DNA of 64,000 nucleotides from JANWXD01 sp037446115 (GTDB lineage: Bacteria; Acidobacteriota; Terriglobia; Bryobacterales; Bryobacteraceae), in the NCBI GenBank assembly GCA_037446115.1, contig JBBIJF010000012.1, forward strand, positions 57,978-121,977, written 5' to 3'. The translations under genes and the position numbers were made by a program. This document shows, in pieces, positions 25,312-33,477 of the stretch. Position 1 is the first letter of the stretch, and every line of letters begins with the position of its first letter. Under the pieces are notes generated by a model that saw only the letters and a program-made list of their open reading frames with translations, was not told the DNA's origin and searched no databases.

Positions 25312-25345
25312 AGCGGCGCGATGCTCCCCGTCAGCTCAATCGCAT

Positions 25346-25383
25346 CATCTCAGTGAGCTGTCCCTTGCAATCTGGAAACCGCA
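25346..25383 (-). repeat. fliW start-region repeat, copy 2 (with CsrA-like core)
   Basis: This copy lies 72 bases upstream of copy 1 in the fliW leader, just after the motB stop, and keeps the same GCAAGGGACAG core. It also retains a start codon. Here the ATG opens only a five-codon frame (Met-Met-Arg-Leu-Ser, then TGA at 25331-25333), so it is a decayed start region or a mini-ORF. Two spaced GGA cores are favourable for bridging by the CsrA dimer. Confidence 0.6.
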
Positions 25384-25388
25384 GTCCA

Positions 25389-26252
25389 TCAGCCGTGGCG
25401 CTTGCCGGCCGCAGGGGCCTCAGGTTTGCCGGCCGGCGGCTGCGGCAGATGCGGCACCGGCTCCCGCAGCAGTCCCGCGCGGTTCAAAATCACGATGTCC
25501 ACGCGCCGGTTGCGCGCCCGGCCTGCTTCGGTGTCGTTGGAATCCACCGGCACGTTGTCGGCGTAGCCCGCCACCGCCAGCCGCTGTGCGGGAATGCCGA
25601 ATCGCGTCGTGAACAGTTTCAGGACCGCGATCCCGCGGGCGGTCGAAAGCTCCCAGTTGCTGGCGAACCGCTGGTTGTGAATGGGGACCGAATCGGTATG
25701 TCCTTCCAGTCGCACCGGGTTGGGCAGTTTCTCGATCACGCGCGCAATCTTTTCCAGGCTCGGGTACATGGCCGGGGCAATGGTATCCTCGCCGGTCGGG
25801 AAAAACGCCGCCTGAGGCAGGCTGACCACGAGACCGCGCGGCTCCAGGCTCAGCTGCAGCTTTCCGGCGCGAATCTCTTCCTCCAGTTCCCGGGACAGAA
25901 ATTCCAACGAGGGGAGCAGCTCGGCCAGCACGGGCTCGGCTTGCTCGGGCTGCGGTTTGGCGACCTGCGTGTCCTGGCCCTTCTTGGTGCCGCCCGGCCC
26001 CCGCATCATGGCGTTTCCCTTACCGACGTCATCCACGGTGCCGCCCAAAATGGCGGCGATCTTGGCAACGGCGTAACCTTCCTCGAGGGCCTTGCGCACG
26101 GACTCGGAGACTTGCCGGGCTTTGCCCTTGTCAGCCTGCGAAGAGGCAAACATCACGACGAAGAAAGCGAAAAGCAAGGTGATGAAGTCGGCGTAAGAAA
26201 CCAGCCAGCGCTCGTGGTTGGCGTGTTCGCCATGTTTTTTCTGGCGGCCCAT
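25389..26252 (-). CDS. motB: Flagellar stator protein MotB
   Basis: The 287-residue protein has a short basic N-terminus, one membrane helix (about 17-38) with Asp22 in SYADFITLLFAFFVVMF as the ion-binding residue, a plug/linker region, and a C-terminal OmpA-like peptidoglycan-binding domain (LEGHTDSVPIHNQRFASNWELSTARG, then NRRVDIVI). MotB fixes the stator to the wall and forms the ion channel with MotA. It follows motA by nine bases. The residues near Asp22 do not settle whether H+ or Na+ is used. Confidence 0.95.
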   Translation of the reverse strand: MGRQKKHGEHANHERWLVSYADFITLLFAFFVVMFASSQADKGKARQVSESVRKALEEGYAVAKIAAILGGTVDDVGKGNAMMRGPGGTKKGQDTQVAKPQPEQAEPVLAELLPSLEFLSRELEEEIRAGKLQLSLEPRGLVVSLPQAAFFPTGEDTIAPAMYPSLEKIARVIEKLPNPVRLEGHTDSVPIHNQRFASNWELSTARGIAVLKLFTTRFGIPAQRLAVAGYADNVPVDSNDTEAGRARNRRVDIVILNRAGLLREPVPHLPQPPAGKPEAPAAGKRHG

Positions 26253-26261
26253 GGCGGCACC

Positions 26262-27119
26262 CTAGGCGGAAGCGGTTTCCGCTGCGGCCGCGGCCTTGGC
26301 CTGCTTTTCGGCTTTCTTGGCTTTGACCGGTTCATGGCGCGTATAGGCCTCCAGCTTGCTGCGGATCAGCTTCGGGTTGAGCCCCTCGACAATGCCGGCC
26401 ACCCCTTCCAGCATCATTTCCCGGATTCGCAAGGCCTCGTGGGCCCGTGCCCGGATCTTGTTGCCGGCGGGGAGGAAAAACAGGTTCGCCACACCGACCC
26501 CGTACACCGTGGCCACAAACGCCACCGCGATGCCGTGGCCCACTTCCTCGATGTTTTCCAAATGCTTCATCACCTGGATGAGGCCGAGGACCGCCCCGAT
26601 GATGCCGATGGTGGGTGCGTAGCCGCCGGCAGCTTCATAGACCTTGGCCTCGGCTTCGGCGTGATGCTCTTCCAGGCCGATTTCGAGCTCCATCATCTTG
26701 CGCAGGTCCTTGAGATCCATGCCGTCAATGGCCAGATTGAGGGCTTTGCGCAAAAAGGGATCGGCCACGGCGTTGGCGTCCTGCTCGAGGGAGACGATGC
26801 CCCCCTTGCGCGCCTTGGTCGCATACTGGATGATTTCCTCGATCACCGCCTCCGGCGACTGGACCGTCTCAAAGAAGACGACCGACAGTTTCTTGGCGGC
26901 CCGCACGAGCACCGCCGTCGGCGTGGTCACCAGCACCGCCCCGATCGTGCCTCCCAGTACGATCATGGCGGCGGTGATCTGCGCCACGTCTTTGATGCTG
27001 CCGCCTTCCAGAATCAGCCCGCCGAGAATCCCCGCCAGGGCCAGGATCAGCCCGCCGGCCGTGGTGAAATCGAGCTTCTTGCGGGCGCCCTTCTTTGCTT
27101 GTGCCGTCTTGTCCGCCAT
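26262..27119 (-). CDS. motA: Flagellar stator protein MotA
   Basis: The 285-residue inner-membrane protein has four hydrophobic segments: two near the N-terminus (LILALAGILGGLILEGG and MIVLGGTIGAVLVTT) and two after the cytoplasmic loop (APTIGIIGAVLGLIQVM and GIAVAFVATVYGVGVANLFFLP). The charged cytoplasmic loop between helices 2 and 3 (about 65-160) contacts FliG. The C-terminus has a Lys/Ala-rich tail. It lies between flbD and motB with nine-base gaps. Confidence 0.95.
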   Translation of the reverse strand: MADKTAQAKKGARKKLDFTTAGGLILALAGILGGLILEGGSIKDVAQITAAMIVLGGTIGAVLVTTPTAVLVRAAKKLSVVFFETVQSPEAVIEEIIQYATKARKGGIVSLEQDANAVADPFLRKALNLAIDGMDLKDLRKMMELEIGLEEHHAEAEAKVYEAAGGYAPTIGIIGAVLGLIQVMKHLENIEEVGHGIAVAFVATVYGVGVANLFFLPAGNKIRARAHEALRIREMMLEGVAGIVEGLNPKLIRSKLEAYTRHEPVKAKKAEKQAKAAAAAETASA

Positions 27120-27128
27120 GGCGCCTTG

Positions 27129-27374
27129 TCAGCAATCGGATCCCGGTGGCTGCGTCTCCAGAGGCCGGCTCAACAGCGGACAGGCCGCCACCCCGTTCAA
27201 AATCGCCCGGCGAAATTCGATCACACGCTCGATGATCTCGTCGGCCGACTCGAGCACCATGATTTTCTGTCCGGTGGTCAGGGAAATCACCGTGTCCGGA
27301 GCCGCTTCGATGTGCTCGATGAGGTCCGAATTCAGCACCAGCGGTGCGTGGTTCAGCCGCGTAAGGCGAATCAT
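27129..27374 (-). CDS. flbD: FlbD-family flagellar protein
   Basis: The 81-residue protein starts MIRLTRLNHAPLVLNSDLIE and continues with IEAAPDTVISLTTGQKIMV, the FlbD pattern. It then has a helical VIEFRRAIL segment and a Pro/Cys tail. Short FlbD proteins of this type are found next to motA in many phyla; they are distinct from the Caulobacter transcription factor of the same name and their molecular role is not settled. It is followed nine bases later by motA. Confidence 0.88.
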   Translation of the reverse strand: MIRLTRLNHAPLVLNSDLIEHIEAAPDTVISLTTGQKIMVLESADEIIERVIEFRRAILNGVAACPLLSRPLETQPPGSDC

Positions 27375-27472
27375 TGGGGCCCGTCATCCCTCATATCGGC
27401 CGGCCGGCGGCTTCCTTCCGCCCATCGCTCAAACTCGCACCTTCCGGGACGATAAGCCGGTTGGGATCCGAT

Positions 27473-27823
27473 ATGATGAGCCAGCCCCGCGCCGCCGGCC
27501 ACGCACGCCGATTGCTCCACTCTCTTTTCCAGGACAACGCCCGGGCGCTCCGAAAACAACTCCAATGGATCCGCCGGCAGGCGGCTCAAAGCCGCACGAT
27601 GCCGGAAGCGGAGCGCGAACGCTGGGAACTGCTGGCCGCCATCGCGGAGGCTCTCGTCCCGGACACAGCCGGCAGCGCCTCCCCTGTCCGCATCGCCGCC
27701 TGCCAGCGCTTACTGGAACATCTTTCCGGATCGGGTGAAGCGGAGCGACGGGAGTTCTGTCCCCTCAGGCCTCACTCGACGACAAACGCCCGGCGCGAGC
27801 CCGCACTCGCCACCCGCCCCTGA
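27473..27823 (+). CDS. Small helical protein of unknown function, opposite strand inside the flagellar locus
   Basis: A 116-codon frame begins MMSQPR at 27473 and runs against the flagellar operon, between flbD and fliM, with its last 52 bases antisense to the end of fliM. The product is Arg/Ala/Glu-rich and predicted helical (DNARALRKQLQWIRRQAAQ, EAERERWELLAAIAEALVP). It fills most of the longest gap (27375-27771) between confident genes here. The ribosome-binding site is weak, and the opposite strand also has an open frame abutting flbD, so this could be a non-gene. I prefer it on composition only. Confidence 0.4.
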   Translation: MMSQPRAAGHARRLLHSLFQDNARALRKQLQWIRRQAAQSRTMPEAERERWELLAAIAEALVPDTAGSASPVRIAACQRLLEHLSGSGEAERREFCPLRPHSTTNARREPALATRP

Positions 27824-28686
27824 AATTTCGGCAGCCCGTTCAACCGGCACTCAAACCGCCGGCCGAGGGGAACATCCAGCGGCAGCAGATCTCCGACCTC
27901 GAGCGCCACCAGATCCCGCAGCGGCAGCGCCGGCCCAGGCAGCTGCACCTCCACTTCCACCTCCGCCTTGCGGATCCGCTCCAACATTTGTGCCTGCTCG
28001 GCTTCCCCCGCCTCCCTGTTTTTCTGCAGGGACCAGTGCCGCTCGAAGTGGCCCCGCATCATCTTGATCACCAGCGACGGGATAGCCAGGGTGATCATCC
28101 CGGCAACCTCGCCCATGCGCACCTCCGCAGCGATCACCACAAAAGCCTCCCCGGGATCCACGGTGGGCAAAAACTGCGGTTCCGTCTCGATGGACTGCGC
28201 CGTGAAGTCGATCTCCGCCACACCGGTCCAAGCCTGTTTGAGATCGTGCAGGATGATGCGCAGAAACCCCTCGAGCAGACTCTGCTCGATATCGGTCATC
28301 TCCCGGCCGGGACTTTCCACGGCCCGGGCCTTGCCCCCGAGCAGGATCTCAAGAACCGCAAAGGCCAGATTCGGCGTGATCTCCAAAACGGCGCTGCCTT
28401 CGTAGGGCTTCAGCCCGAGCGAGACCAGACAGGTCGGCGAGCACAACCCCTCCTGGAATTCCGAGTAGGAGAGTTGCTCGACGCTGATGAGGTTGATGGT
28501 CAGGTATGCCCGCAGATACGCCGAAAGGCTCGACGCCAGGTTCCGCACGAAGCTCTCATGCAGGAGGCGGATCGAGCGCAACTGTGACTTGGGGACGCGA
28601 TCCAGTCTGCGGAAATCAAACGGAGCCACTTCGGCCGGCGCGTGCCCCATGACGGCGCCGCCGCCGGGCTGCGGCAAGGGTTTCAT
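27772..28686 (-). CDS. fliM: Flagellar motor switch protein FliM lacking the CheY-binding N-terminus
   Basis: From ATG 28686 (AGGAGAAGG upstream) the protein has 304 residues. It enters the conserved FliM core almost at once (PFDFRRLDRVPKSQLRSIRLLHESF), continues through the middle CheC-like domain (EMTDIEQSLLEGFLRIILHDLKQAW) and ends with the SpoA domain (LPLRDLVALEVGDLLPLD). The usual N-terminal L-S-Q-x-E-I-D-A-L-L segment is missing. Upstream in-frame sequence to 28797 does not encode it and carries no better start. FliM forms the C-ring with FliG and FliN; fliN is not in the window. Confidence 0.92.
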   Translation of the reverse strand: MKPLPQPGGGAVMGHAPAEVAPFDFRRLDRVPKSQLRSIRLLHESFVRNLASSLSAYLRAYLTINLISVEQLSYSEFQEGLCSPTCLVSLGLKPYEGSAVLEITPNLAFAVLEILLGGKARAVESPGREMTDIEQSLLEGFLRIILHDLKQAWTGVAEIDFTAQSIETEPQFLPTVDPGEAFVVIAAEVRMGEVAGMITLAIPSLVIKMMRGHFERHWSLQKNREAGEAEQAQMLERIRKAEVEVEVQLPGPALPLRDLVALEVGDLLPLDVPLGRRFECRLNGLPKFQGRVASAGSRRAFVVE

Positions 28687-28797
28687 CAGGCCGCCTTCTC
28701 CTGGCAATCCATCGGACGCCGTGCGGATTCCTTTACAGGTCCGCAGCAGCGCGGTCGCGGCGGAGAATCCCGGCCCCGACGCCGGAAACGCCGAGAA

Positions 28798-29703
28798 TCA
28801 GGGTTTACGGCTCCCCCGCCGGCCGGCCGCCCACTTCTGAAACTCGGCTTCCATCTCCGCGGTCCACTTGCTGTCAATCTGCGCCGGGGTATAGCGGCCT
28901 TGCCGCAACATCTGCTTGCTCCACTCGTCGCGCAGGCGGGTGACCTCGGAATGCTCGACGACTTTCTCCGCCAGGTGCGGCGGGATGAAGACCACGCCTT
29001 CGGGATCCCCCAGCACGACGTCACCGGGCATCACCGTCGCTTCCCCGATCCGTACGGGCACATTGATTCCCACCAGCATGACCTCCCGGAGCGCGGAAGG
29101 GTGAAAATCCCGGACGTATCCGGTGAAGCCCTTGATCTCCAACAGACCCGACAGATCCCGTACCGCCCCGTCCACGACGACGCCCGTGCCGGTTTTCGTG
29201 TAAATGGAAGTTCCCAGGTTGTCCCCGATGAAGGTGCCGTCCTTGACTTTGCCGAACAGATCAATGACGGGTACGTCACCCGGCTGAAGCGTGTCAATCA
29301 CCCAGGCATTCTCCAGGCCGACCATCGAGCGGCCTTCTTTGCGCGCGTGCTCCCGGATCACCTGGTTCACATCCGGGCGCAGCGGCATGAACACCGCGGT
29401 GACGGCGCGCCCCACCAGCCGTTTGCCCGGTTCGGTGACGATCTGCTTCCAGTTGCCCTCGAACTGATAGTGATAGCCCGCCTGGCGCAGCACCGCCCAG
29501 GCCTCCTCGGCGGTCACTTGCCGCATGCGCTCGAGTATGGAATCGGCAACCTTAGGCCGTCCGTCCTCGAACCGCTCGCCTTTCCATTCCCGAGTCAGCT
29601 CGATACGTTGTTCCCGGCTGAACATGCCGAGCTGGGCGAAAACCGCGGGTGCGGCCAAGGACACCGCCAGCAGAGACGCGAACACACGGATTGCGCGCTT
29701 CAT
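28798..29703 (-). CDS. Exported RraA-family (HMG/CHA aldolase-like) protein
   Basis: The 301-residue protein starts with a clear signal peptide (MKRAIRVFASLLAVSLAAPAVFA) and then an insert of about 60 residues before the RraA fold. The core shows GDNLGTSIYTKTGTGVVVDG and AVRDLSGL, the region containing the conserved Arg-Asp pair of RraA/HMG aldolases, and GDVVLGDPEGVVFIPPHL. RraA itself is cytosolic and binds RNase E; the aldolases act on 4-hydroxy-4-methyl-2-oxoglutarate. An exported version must do something else, perhaps act on a sugar-acid or aromatic ring-cleavage product in the periplasm. It is followed by fliM after 111 bases but looks unrelated to it. Confidence 0.85.
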   Translation of the reverse strand: MKRAIRVFASLLAVSLAAPAVFAQLGMFSREQRIELTREWKGERFEDGRPKVADSILERMRQVTAEEAWAVLRQAGYHYQFEGNWKQIVTEPGKRLVGRAVTAVFMPLRPDVNQVIREHARKEGRSMVGLENAWVIDTLQPGDVPVIDLFGKVKDGTFIGDNLGTSIYTKTGTGVVVDGAVRDLSGLLEIKGFTGYVRDFHPSALREVMLVGINVPVRIGEATVMPGDVVLGDPEGVVFIPPHLAEKVVEHSEVTRLRDEWSKQMLRQGRYTPAQIDSKWTAEMEAEFQKWAAGRRGSRKP

Positions 29704-29775
29704 CGTGTTGACCTCGAACCCCCACCCTACGCGAGCCGCGGTGCGCTGTCAAGACCCGCCGGCGAAAGACCCCTC

Positions 29776-31038
29776 TCAGGCCACGGCCGTCAGTGCGTTC
29801 AGCAGATTGTGCTCCGGCTCCTCCCCTGCGGCCGCATCGAGCGATCCTCCCGTCACCGTCTCGGCCTCGCGCAGCCTTGCGGCGACCGGCGGGGCTTCCT
29901 TCGAGCCGCTGCGGTGCTCGGCAACGTAGAGCATGGCCGCCAGAGGAACGCTGTTCGCCTCCGGCTCATGATGCGCCTCCACAGCCGCGGTCAGATGCTC
30001 CGGGAAGTTCCACAGCCGCAAAATCTCGGCGCCCGCCGCACCATGCTCCCGGCCGAACAGGAACACTTCGGCCACCACGGGCTCGCAGCCTTCCTCAATC
30101 AGCCGGGAGTAGACCGAGCCGCCCAACTTGCCGAGCGCCAGCCGCCCCACATCGTGGACCAGCCCGGCCAGGAAGGCCTCCTCCGGGTGGACCTTTCCGG
30201 TCCCGCGGGCCGCCCGCTCCACCAGCCGGGCAGTCTCGAGCGAGTGTTTCCACAATGCCTTCAGACTTGCCGAGGCAAACAGCGGGTGGAAGGCCGCGGC
30301 GATCGCCACCTTGCGCGTCGCTTCGATCCCGATATAGGAGATGGCCTGGCGGATGGTCGAGATGGTTTGGCGCGGGCTGTACAGACAGGAATTGGCGACG
30401 CTGATCAGATGTCCCGCCAGGACCTGATCGGAGGATAAGACCGCTTCCAGCTTGGGAAACGATACGTCCTCGGCCGCCGCCATCGCCAGCACCTTCAGTG
30501 CCACGGCCGGAAACACCGGCAGCCGGTGGACCACCTCTCTGAGCTCCTCGGTGGTGACGCGCGGCAAGCCGCTCATGGCTTGCACGACAGCAGGCTTGCA
30601 CAGCCCCTCCTCGGCCTGGCGCCGCAGCTTTTCGAGCAGTTGCCCGCGCAAGTCGCGCTCGCAGGGCTTCGTTTCCGCCCGCTGCACGAGCTGGTCTGCC
30701 GCATTCACCAGATCCACCAGCAACGTCTGGCGCGGATCGGTGCGAATGGTGGAATGATCATGAAACGCCGTTACCAGGCCCAGAAGCTCTTCGCACCGCC
30801 TGCGGTAGGCTAGCTCCGTGCGGCGCACACCGGCCCAGCTGGCGCCCACGGCTTCTTTAAGCACGAACTCCACCGTCTCGGAGTCCATGAATTCCGGCGG
30901 GTAGTGATGCAGCAGCGCCAGATACCGCACCGCCTGCCGCTCCCACCCTTCCAGGCCGGCGCGCGCCGCCAGTTCGGCCGCCACCGCCGCCACCCTCCGG
31001 GTGTGCGCCCGAACCGCCGGATCGCGAGGGGAAGCCAT
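29776..31038 (-). CDS. HDOD-domain signalling protein
   Basis: The 420-residue protein has an N-terminal HD-like helical region (VRAHTRRVAAVAAELAARAG, LLHHYP), then an HDOD domain (LPVFPAVALKVLAMA, LSSDQVLAGHLISVANS, AISYIGIEATRKVAIA), and an HD-type helix set (LAGLVHDVGRLALGKLGG, REHGAAGAEILRLWNFP). HDOD proteins act in bacterial signalling, often tied to motility, surface growth or c-di-GMP. It lies close to the flagellar locus on the same strand. Start 31038 is chosen for an AAGGG sequence upstream; longer starts at 31059 and 31092 are possible. Confidence 0.85.
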   Translation of the reverse strand: MASPRDPAVRAHTRRVAAVAAELAARAGLEGWERQAVRYLALLHHYPPEFMDSETVEFVLKEAVGASWAGVRRTELAYRRRCEELLGLVTAFHDHSTIRTDPRQTLLVDLVNAADQLVQRAETKPCERDLRGQLLEKLRRQAEEGLCKPAVVQAMSGLPRVTTEELREVVHRLPVFPAVALKVLAMAAAEDVSFPKLEAVLSSDQVLAGHLISVANSCLYSPRQTISTIRQAISYIGIEATRKVAIAAAFHPLFASASLKALWKHSLETARLVERAARGTGKVHPEEAFLAGLVHDVGRLALGKLGGSVYSRLIEEGCEPVVAEVFLFGREHGAAGAEILRLWNFPEHLTAAVEAHHEPEANSVPLAAMLYVAEHRSGSKEAPPVAARLREAETVTGGSLDAAAGEEPEHNLLNALTAVA

Positions 31039-31112
31039 ACCTAGCCCTTCGCTGAGCATATCGGCCCGCAGCCGAGCGCAGGTATACAACAAAACCCCGG
31101 CGCCGAGGCCGG

Positions 31113-31138
31113 AAAAAGCCCTACCGCAGTCCCGGTAG
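31113..31138 (-). terminator. Rho-independent terminator after the LssY_C gene
   Basis: On the minus strand, CTACCG-GGACTG-CGGTAG forms a 6-bp stem followed directly by GGCTTTTT. It lies between the LssY_C gene stop (31218) and the HDOD gene start (31038). It would stop transcription from the first and isolate the second. Confidence 0.6.
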
Positions 31139-31180
31139 AAAGTTTCTGGAAGCGACGTGCCCGGCTTCCCATCCCGCCTA

Positions 31181-31201
31181 ATGCGGCAATCCCTGCCGCA
31201 T
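31181..31201. other. Perfect 8-bp inverted repeat
   Basis: ATGCGGCA-ATCCC-TGCCGCAT is a perfect palindrome with a five-base loop, 17 bases after the LssY_C stop. It has no T-run, so it may be a stability element, a weak terminator or an operator for the HDOD gene. The terminator at 31113-31138 lies further downstream. Confidence 0.45.
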
Positions 31202-31217
31202 CTCCGGTAAGACGTTC

Positions 31218-32402
31218 TCAGAAGCGGAGCACCGCCATGCGACCGTCGGTCACGATCCGGTCGCCGGTGGCGTTCTCTGTCCGCCGCGGCGCCTCCGGGC
31301 GGTCTACCAACGCCACCCCCTTGACCCGCCCCGTGAACACTAAATCCACCACAACCTTGCTCCGTTCGCGGTCGATTTCCGGATCAATCTCGTGAATGAA
31401 GGTACGGTTCTCCGGCGAAAAGGCGATGCCGATATCGTGGGTCGCGGCCGCAACCCAGACCTCACGTCCGGCAAACCGTTCGGGACGCTTCCAGATCCGC
31501 AGGTGATGCCGCTTGGCGAAGGTGTTGAGCTGCTTTTGAAAGACCAGGTCGGGCTTCCGGCCGTCCAGCAACAGCACTGACATCGGCGCCTCTTTGTAAC
31601 CGCGGCCCTCGAGCACGGCGCGCACCGTTTCGAATCCGCTCCGCGCGTTCAGCTGCTCCGCAGTGCTCCAGCCGGCCTCCCGGAACGCCGTTTCGATCTG
31701 CTCCCGGCTCCCCAGGAACATGAGGTTGGTGACGTCGGAGGGTTTCGGCGTTCCGGCGGCAGTGGTCTGTAAGGGTTGCGCGTTGACGAGGACGAAAAGC
31801 TCCGCGGCGGGCTCGACCGGCTCGAGCACCGTTGTTTCCGTAGTCTCCTCCAGTTCGAGAGGCGCCGGCAGCCGGAGCGTCAAGTCGGTTCCGGCCTCGT
31901 AGGTGATCTCCGTGTCGGCGGGATTGAGCACCGCCTCTTTGGCCGTTTTCAAGACGCCCGCCAGGCGGGCGAAGCGCCCAGCCAGTCGCTCGAGGCCGCG
32001 TTCGATTCCGGCCACCGGCGTCTCGGAGGCCAGAATCCCCACGATCCGCCCTTCCGTATCCACGGACTCGCGCGCATTGTCCACATCGGCGACGCTCACT
32101 TGCACGGGCCGGCGCCCGCCCGAGGCCAGCACCAGTTCGAAAAAGTCCAGTTCCACCATCGCCCGCTGGTCCGGCGCCGACGGCCGCGCCGCCCGCAGGC
32201 ACCCGCCGAGAACTGCGCCGGAGGGAATCGCGACCCGTCCGTCGGGGGCCGCCACAGGCGCGATCACGACCGCCTCGACCCGCTCGCCGGCGAGCATGCC
32301 GCGGCTGCTGACCTTGGTGGACAGGCGGGCATAGATCTCCGATCCTGCCGGCAGCACGACCGTTGCCGCGCCCAGGGCCAGGGCCGCCACACAAGGAGCC
32401 AC
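31218..32402 (-). CDS. Exported protein with LssY_C domain
   Basis: The 394-residue protein starts at GTG 32402 with a hydrophobic leader (CVAALALGAATVVLPAGS) that looks like a signal peptide. The first half is a beta-rich unit with many small residues. The second half (about residues 205-385) matches the LssY C-terminal domain: NLMFLGSREQIETAFREAGW, then PMSVLLLDGRKPDLVFQKQ, KRHHLRIWKRPE and WVAAATHDIGIAF. LssY_C proteins are envelope proteins of unclear function, sometimes fused to PAP2 phosphatases; no phosphatase is fused here. It is divergent from the hydrolase at 32447 with 44 bases between starts. Confidence 0.75.
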   Translation of the reverse strand: MAPCVAALALGAATVVLPAGSEIYARLSTKVSSRGMLAGERVEAVVIAPVAAPDGRVAIPSGAVLGGCLRAARPSAPDQRAMVELDFFELVLASGGRRPVQVSVADVDNARESVDTEGRIVGILASETPVAGIERGLERLAGRFARLAGVLKTAKEAVLNPADTEITYEAGTDLTLRLPAPLELEETTETTVLEPVEPAAELFVLVNAQPLQTTAAGTPKPSDVTNLMFLGSREQIETAFREAGWSTAEQLNARSGFETVRAVLEGRGYKEAPMSVLLLDGRKPDLVFQKQLNTFAKRHHLRIWKRPERFAGREVWVAAATHDIGIAFSPENRTFIHEIDPEIDRERSKVVVDLVFTGRVKGVALVDRPEAPRRTENATGDRIVTDGRMAVLRF

Positions 32403-32431
32403 ATCCCGAAATCTATCACGCCCAGGCCGCG

Positions 32432-32437
32432 TACAAT
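32432..32437 (+). promoter_or_regulatory. Putative -10 box close to the hydrolase start
   Basis: TACAAT ends nine bases before the ATG at 32447. The AGGAG between them is only one base from the ATG, too close to act as a ribosome-binding site. A leaderless or near-leaderless message is suggested. Confidence 0.4.
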
Positions 32438-32446
32438 GACAGGAGC

Positions 32447-33424
32447 ATGCGCGAAATCCGCGTCGCGGCCGCCCAGTTTGAAGTCCGGGACGCCGACAAA
32501 GCCTACAACCTCTCGGCGATCGAGCGACTGGCCCGGCAGGCGGCGGCCGAGGGCGCCGAACTGGTCACCTTCAGCGAGTGCTCGATCACCGGGTACACCT
32601 TTCTTGAGAATCTGTCGCGCTCGGAAATCGAAGCGCTGGCGGAGCCCGTACCGGACGGTCCCTCGATCCGGCGCCTGGCGGATATCTCTGCATCTTTGGG
32701 AGTCGCCCTGGCGGCCGGTCTGATCGAACGCGACGGTGACCGTCTGTACAACTGCTACGCCGTCGTGGCGTCGGGGCGCGGTTTCGTCGCCAAGCACCGC
32801 AAGCTCCACGCCTTTATCAGCGAGCATCTCAGCTGCGGAGACCGCTACACCGTCTTTGAACTGCTCGGCTGCCGGTTCGGCATCCTCATTTGCTACGACA
32901 ACAACCTTCCCGAAAACGTCCGCATTACGGCGCTGCTCGGGGCCGAGATCGTTCTCATGCCTCACGTCACAGGGTGCCTGCCCTCACCGATGCCGGGGCG
33001 CGGAACGGTTGACCCGGCCATCTGGCACAACCGGGAACGCGACCCGGTCCGCTGCCGCATGGAATTCGACGGACCCAAAGGCCGTGGCTGGATTCTCCGC
33101 TGGCTGCCCGCGCGGGCGTGGGAAAACGGCATCTTCGCGGTCTACTCCAACCCGATCGGCGTCGAGGGCGGGACGATCAAGCCGGGCGGGTCCATGATTC
33201 TGGACCCGTTCGGGGAAATCCTCGCCGAATGCCGGCGCTTGGGCGACGACGTGGTCGTCGCCACGCTCGATCCGGCCAAGCTGGAACTCGCCTCCGGCCG
33301 CAACTATATCCGCGCGCGGCGGCCTGAGCTATACGCCAAGCTCGTCGAGCCCAACCCGCAGCTGGGACCCGGCGGCCGTCCCGAGGTCTGGTGGAAAAAG
33401 CACCGGCAAGCGCCGGGGCGGTGA
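32447..33424 (+). CDS. Carbon-nitrogen hydrolase (nitrilase/amidase family)
   Basis: The 325-residue protein has the complete nitrilase catalytic triad: Glu44 in TFSECSITGY, Lys119 in AKHRKLHAF and Cys149 in ILICYDNNLPEN. The fold begins with IRVAAAQFEV as in the superfamily. It lacks a signal peptide and is cytosolic. Members hydrolyse amides, ureas or nitriles; the branch with CYDNN suggests amidase rather than true nitrilase activity, which is inference. About 55 residues at the C-terminus are extra compared with short amidases and may help oligomerise. The start is at ATG 32447, divergent from the LssY_C gene. Confidence 0.9.
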   Translation: MREIRVAAAQFEVRDADKAYNLSAIERLARQAAAEGAELVTFSECSITGYTFLENLSRSEIEALAEPVPDGPSIRRLADISASLGVALAAGLIERDGDRLYNCYAVVASGRGFVAKHRKLHAFISEHLSCGDRYTVFELLGCRFGILICYDNNLPENVRITALLGAEIVLMPHVTGCLPSPMPGRGTVDPAIWHNRERDPVRCRMEFDGPKGRGWILRWLPARAWENGIFAVYSNPIGVEGGTIKPGGSMILDPFGEILAECRRLGDDVVVATLDPAKLELASGRNYIRARRPELYAKLVEPNPQLGPGGRPEVWWKKHRQAPGR

Positions 33425-33477
33425 GGGGTGAAACATTTTCCGGCCTGTGCCCAGTATTTAACTGGAGCGTTACTGCC

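Noticed and set aside
25276..25312. Upstream fliW start at 25312
   Set aside because: It would add a peptide encoded by the duplicated leader that is unlike FliW; the family begins near the 25276 start.
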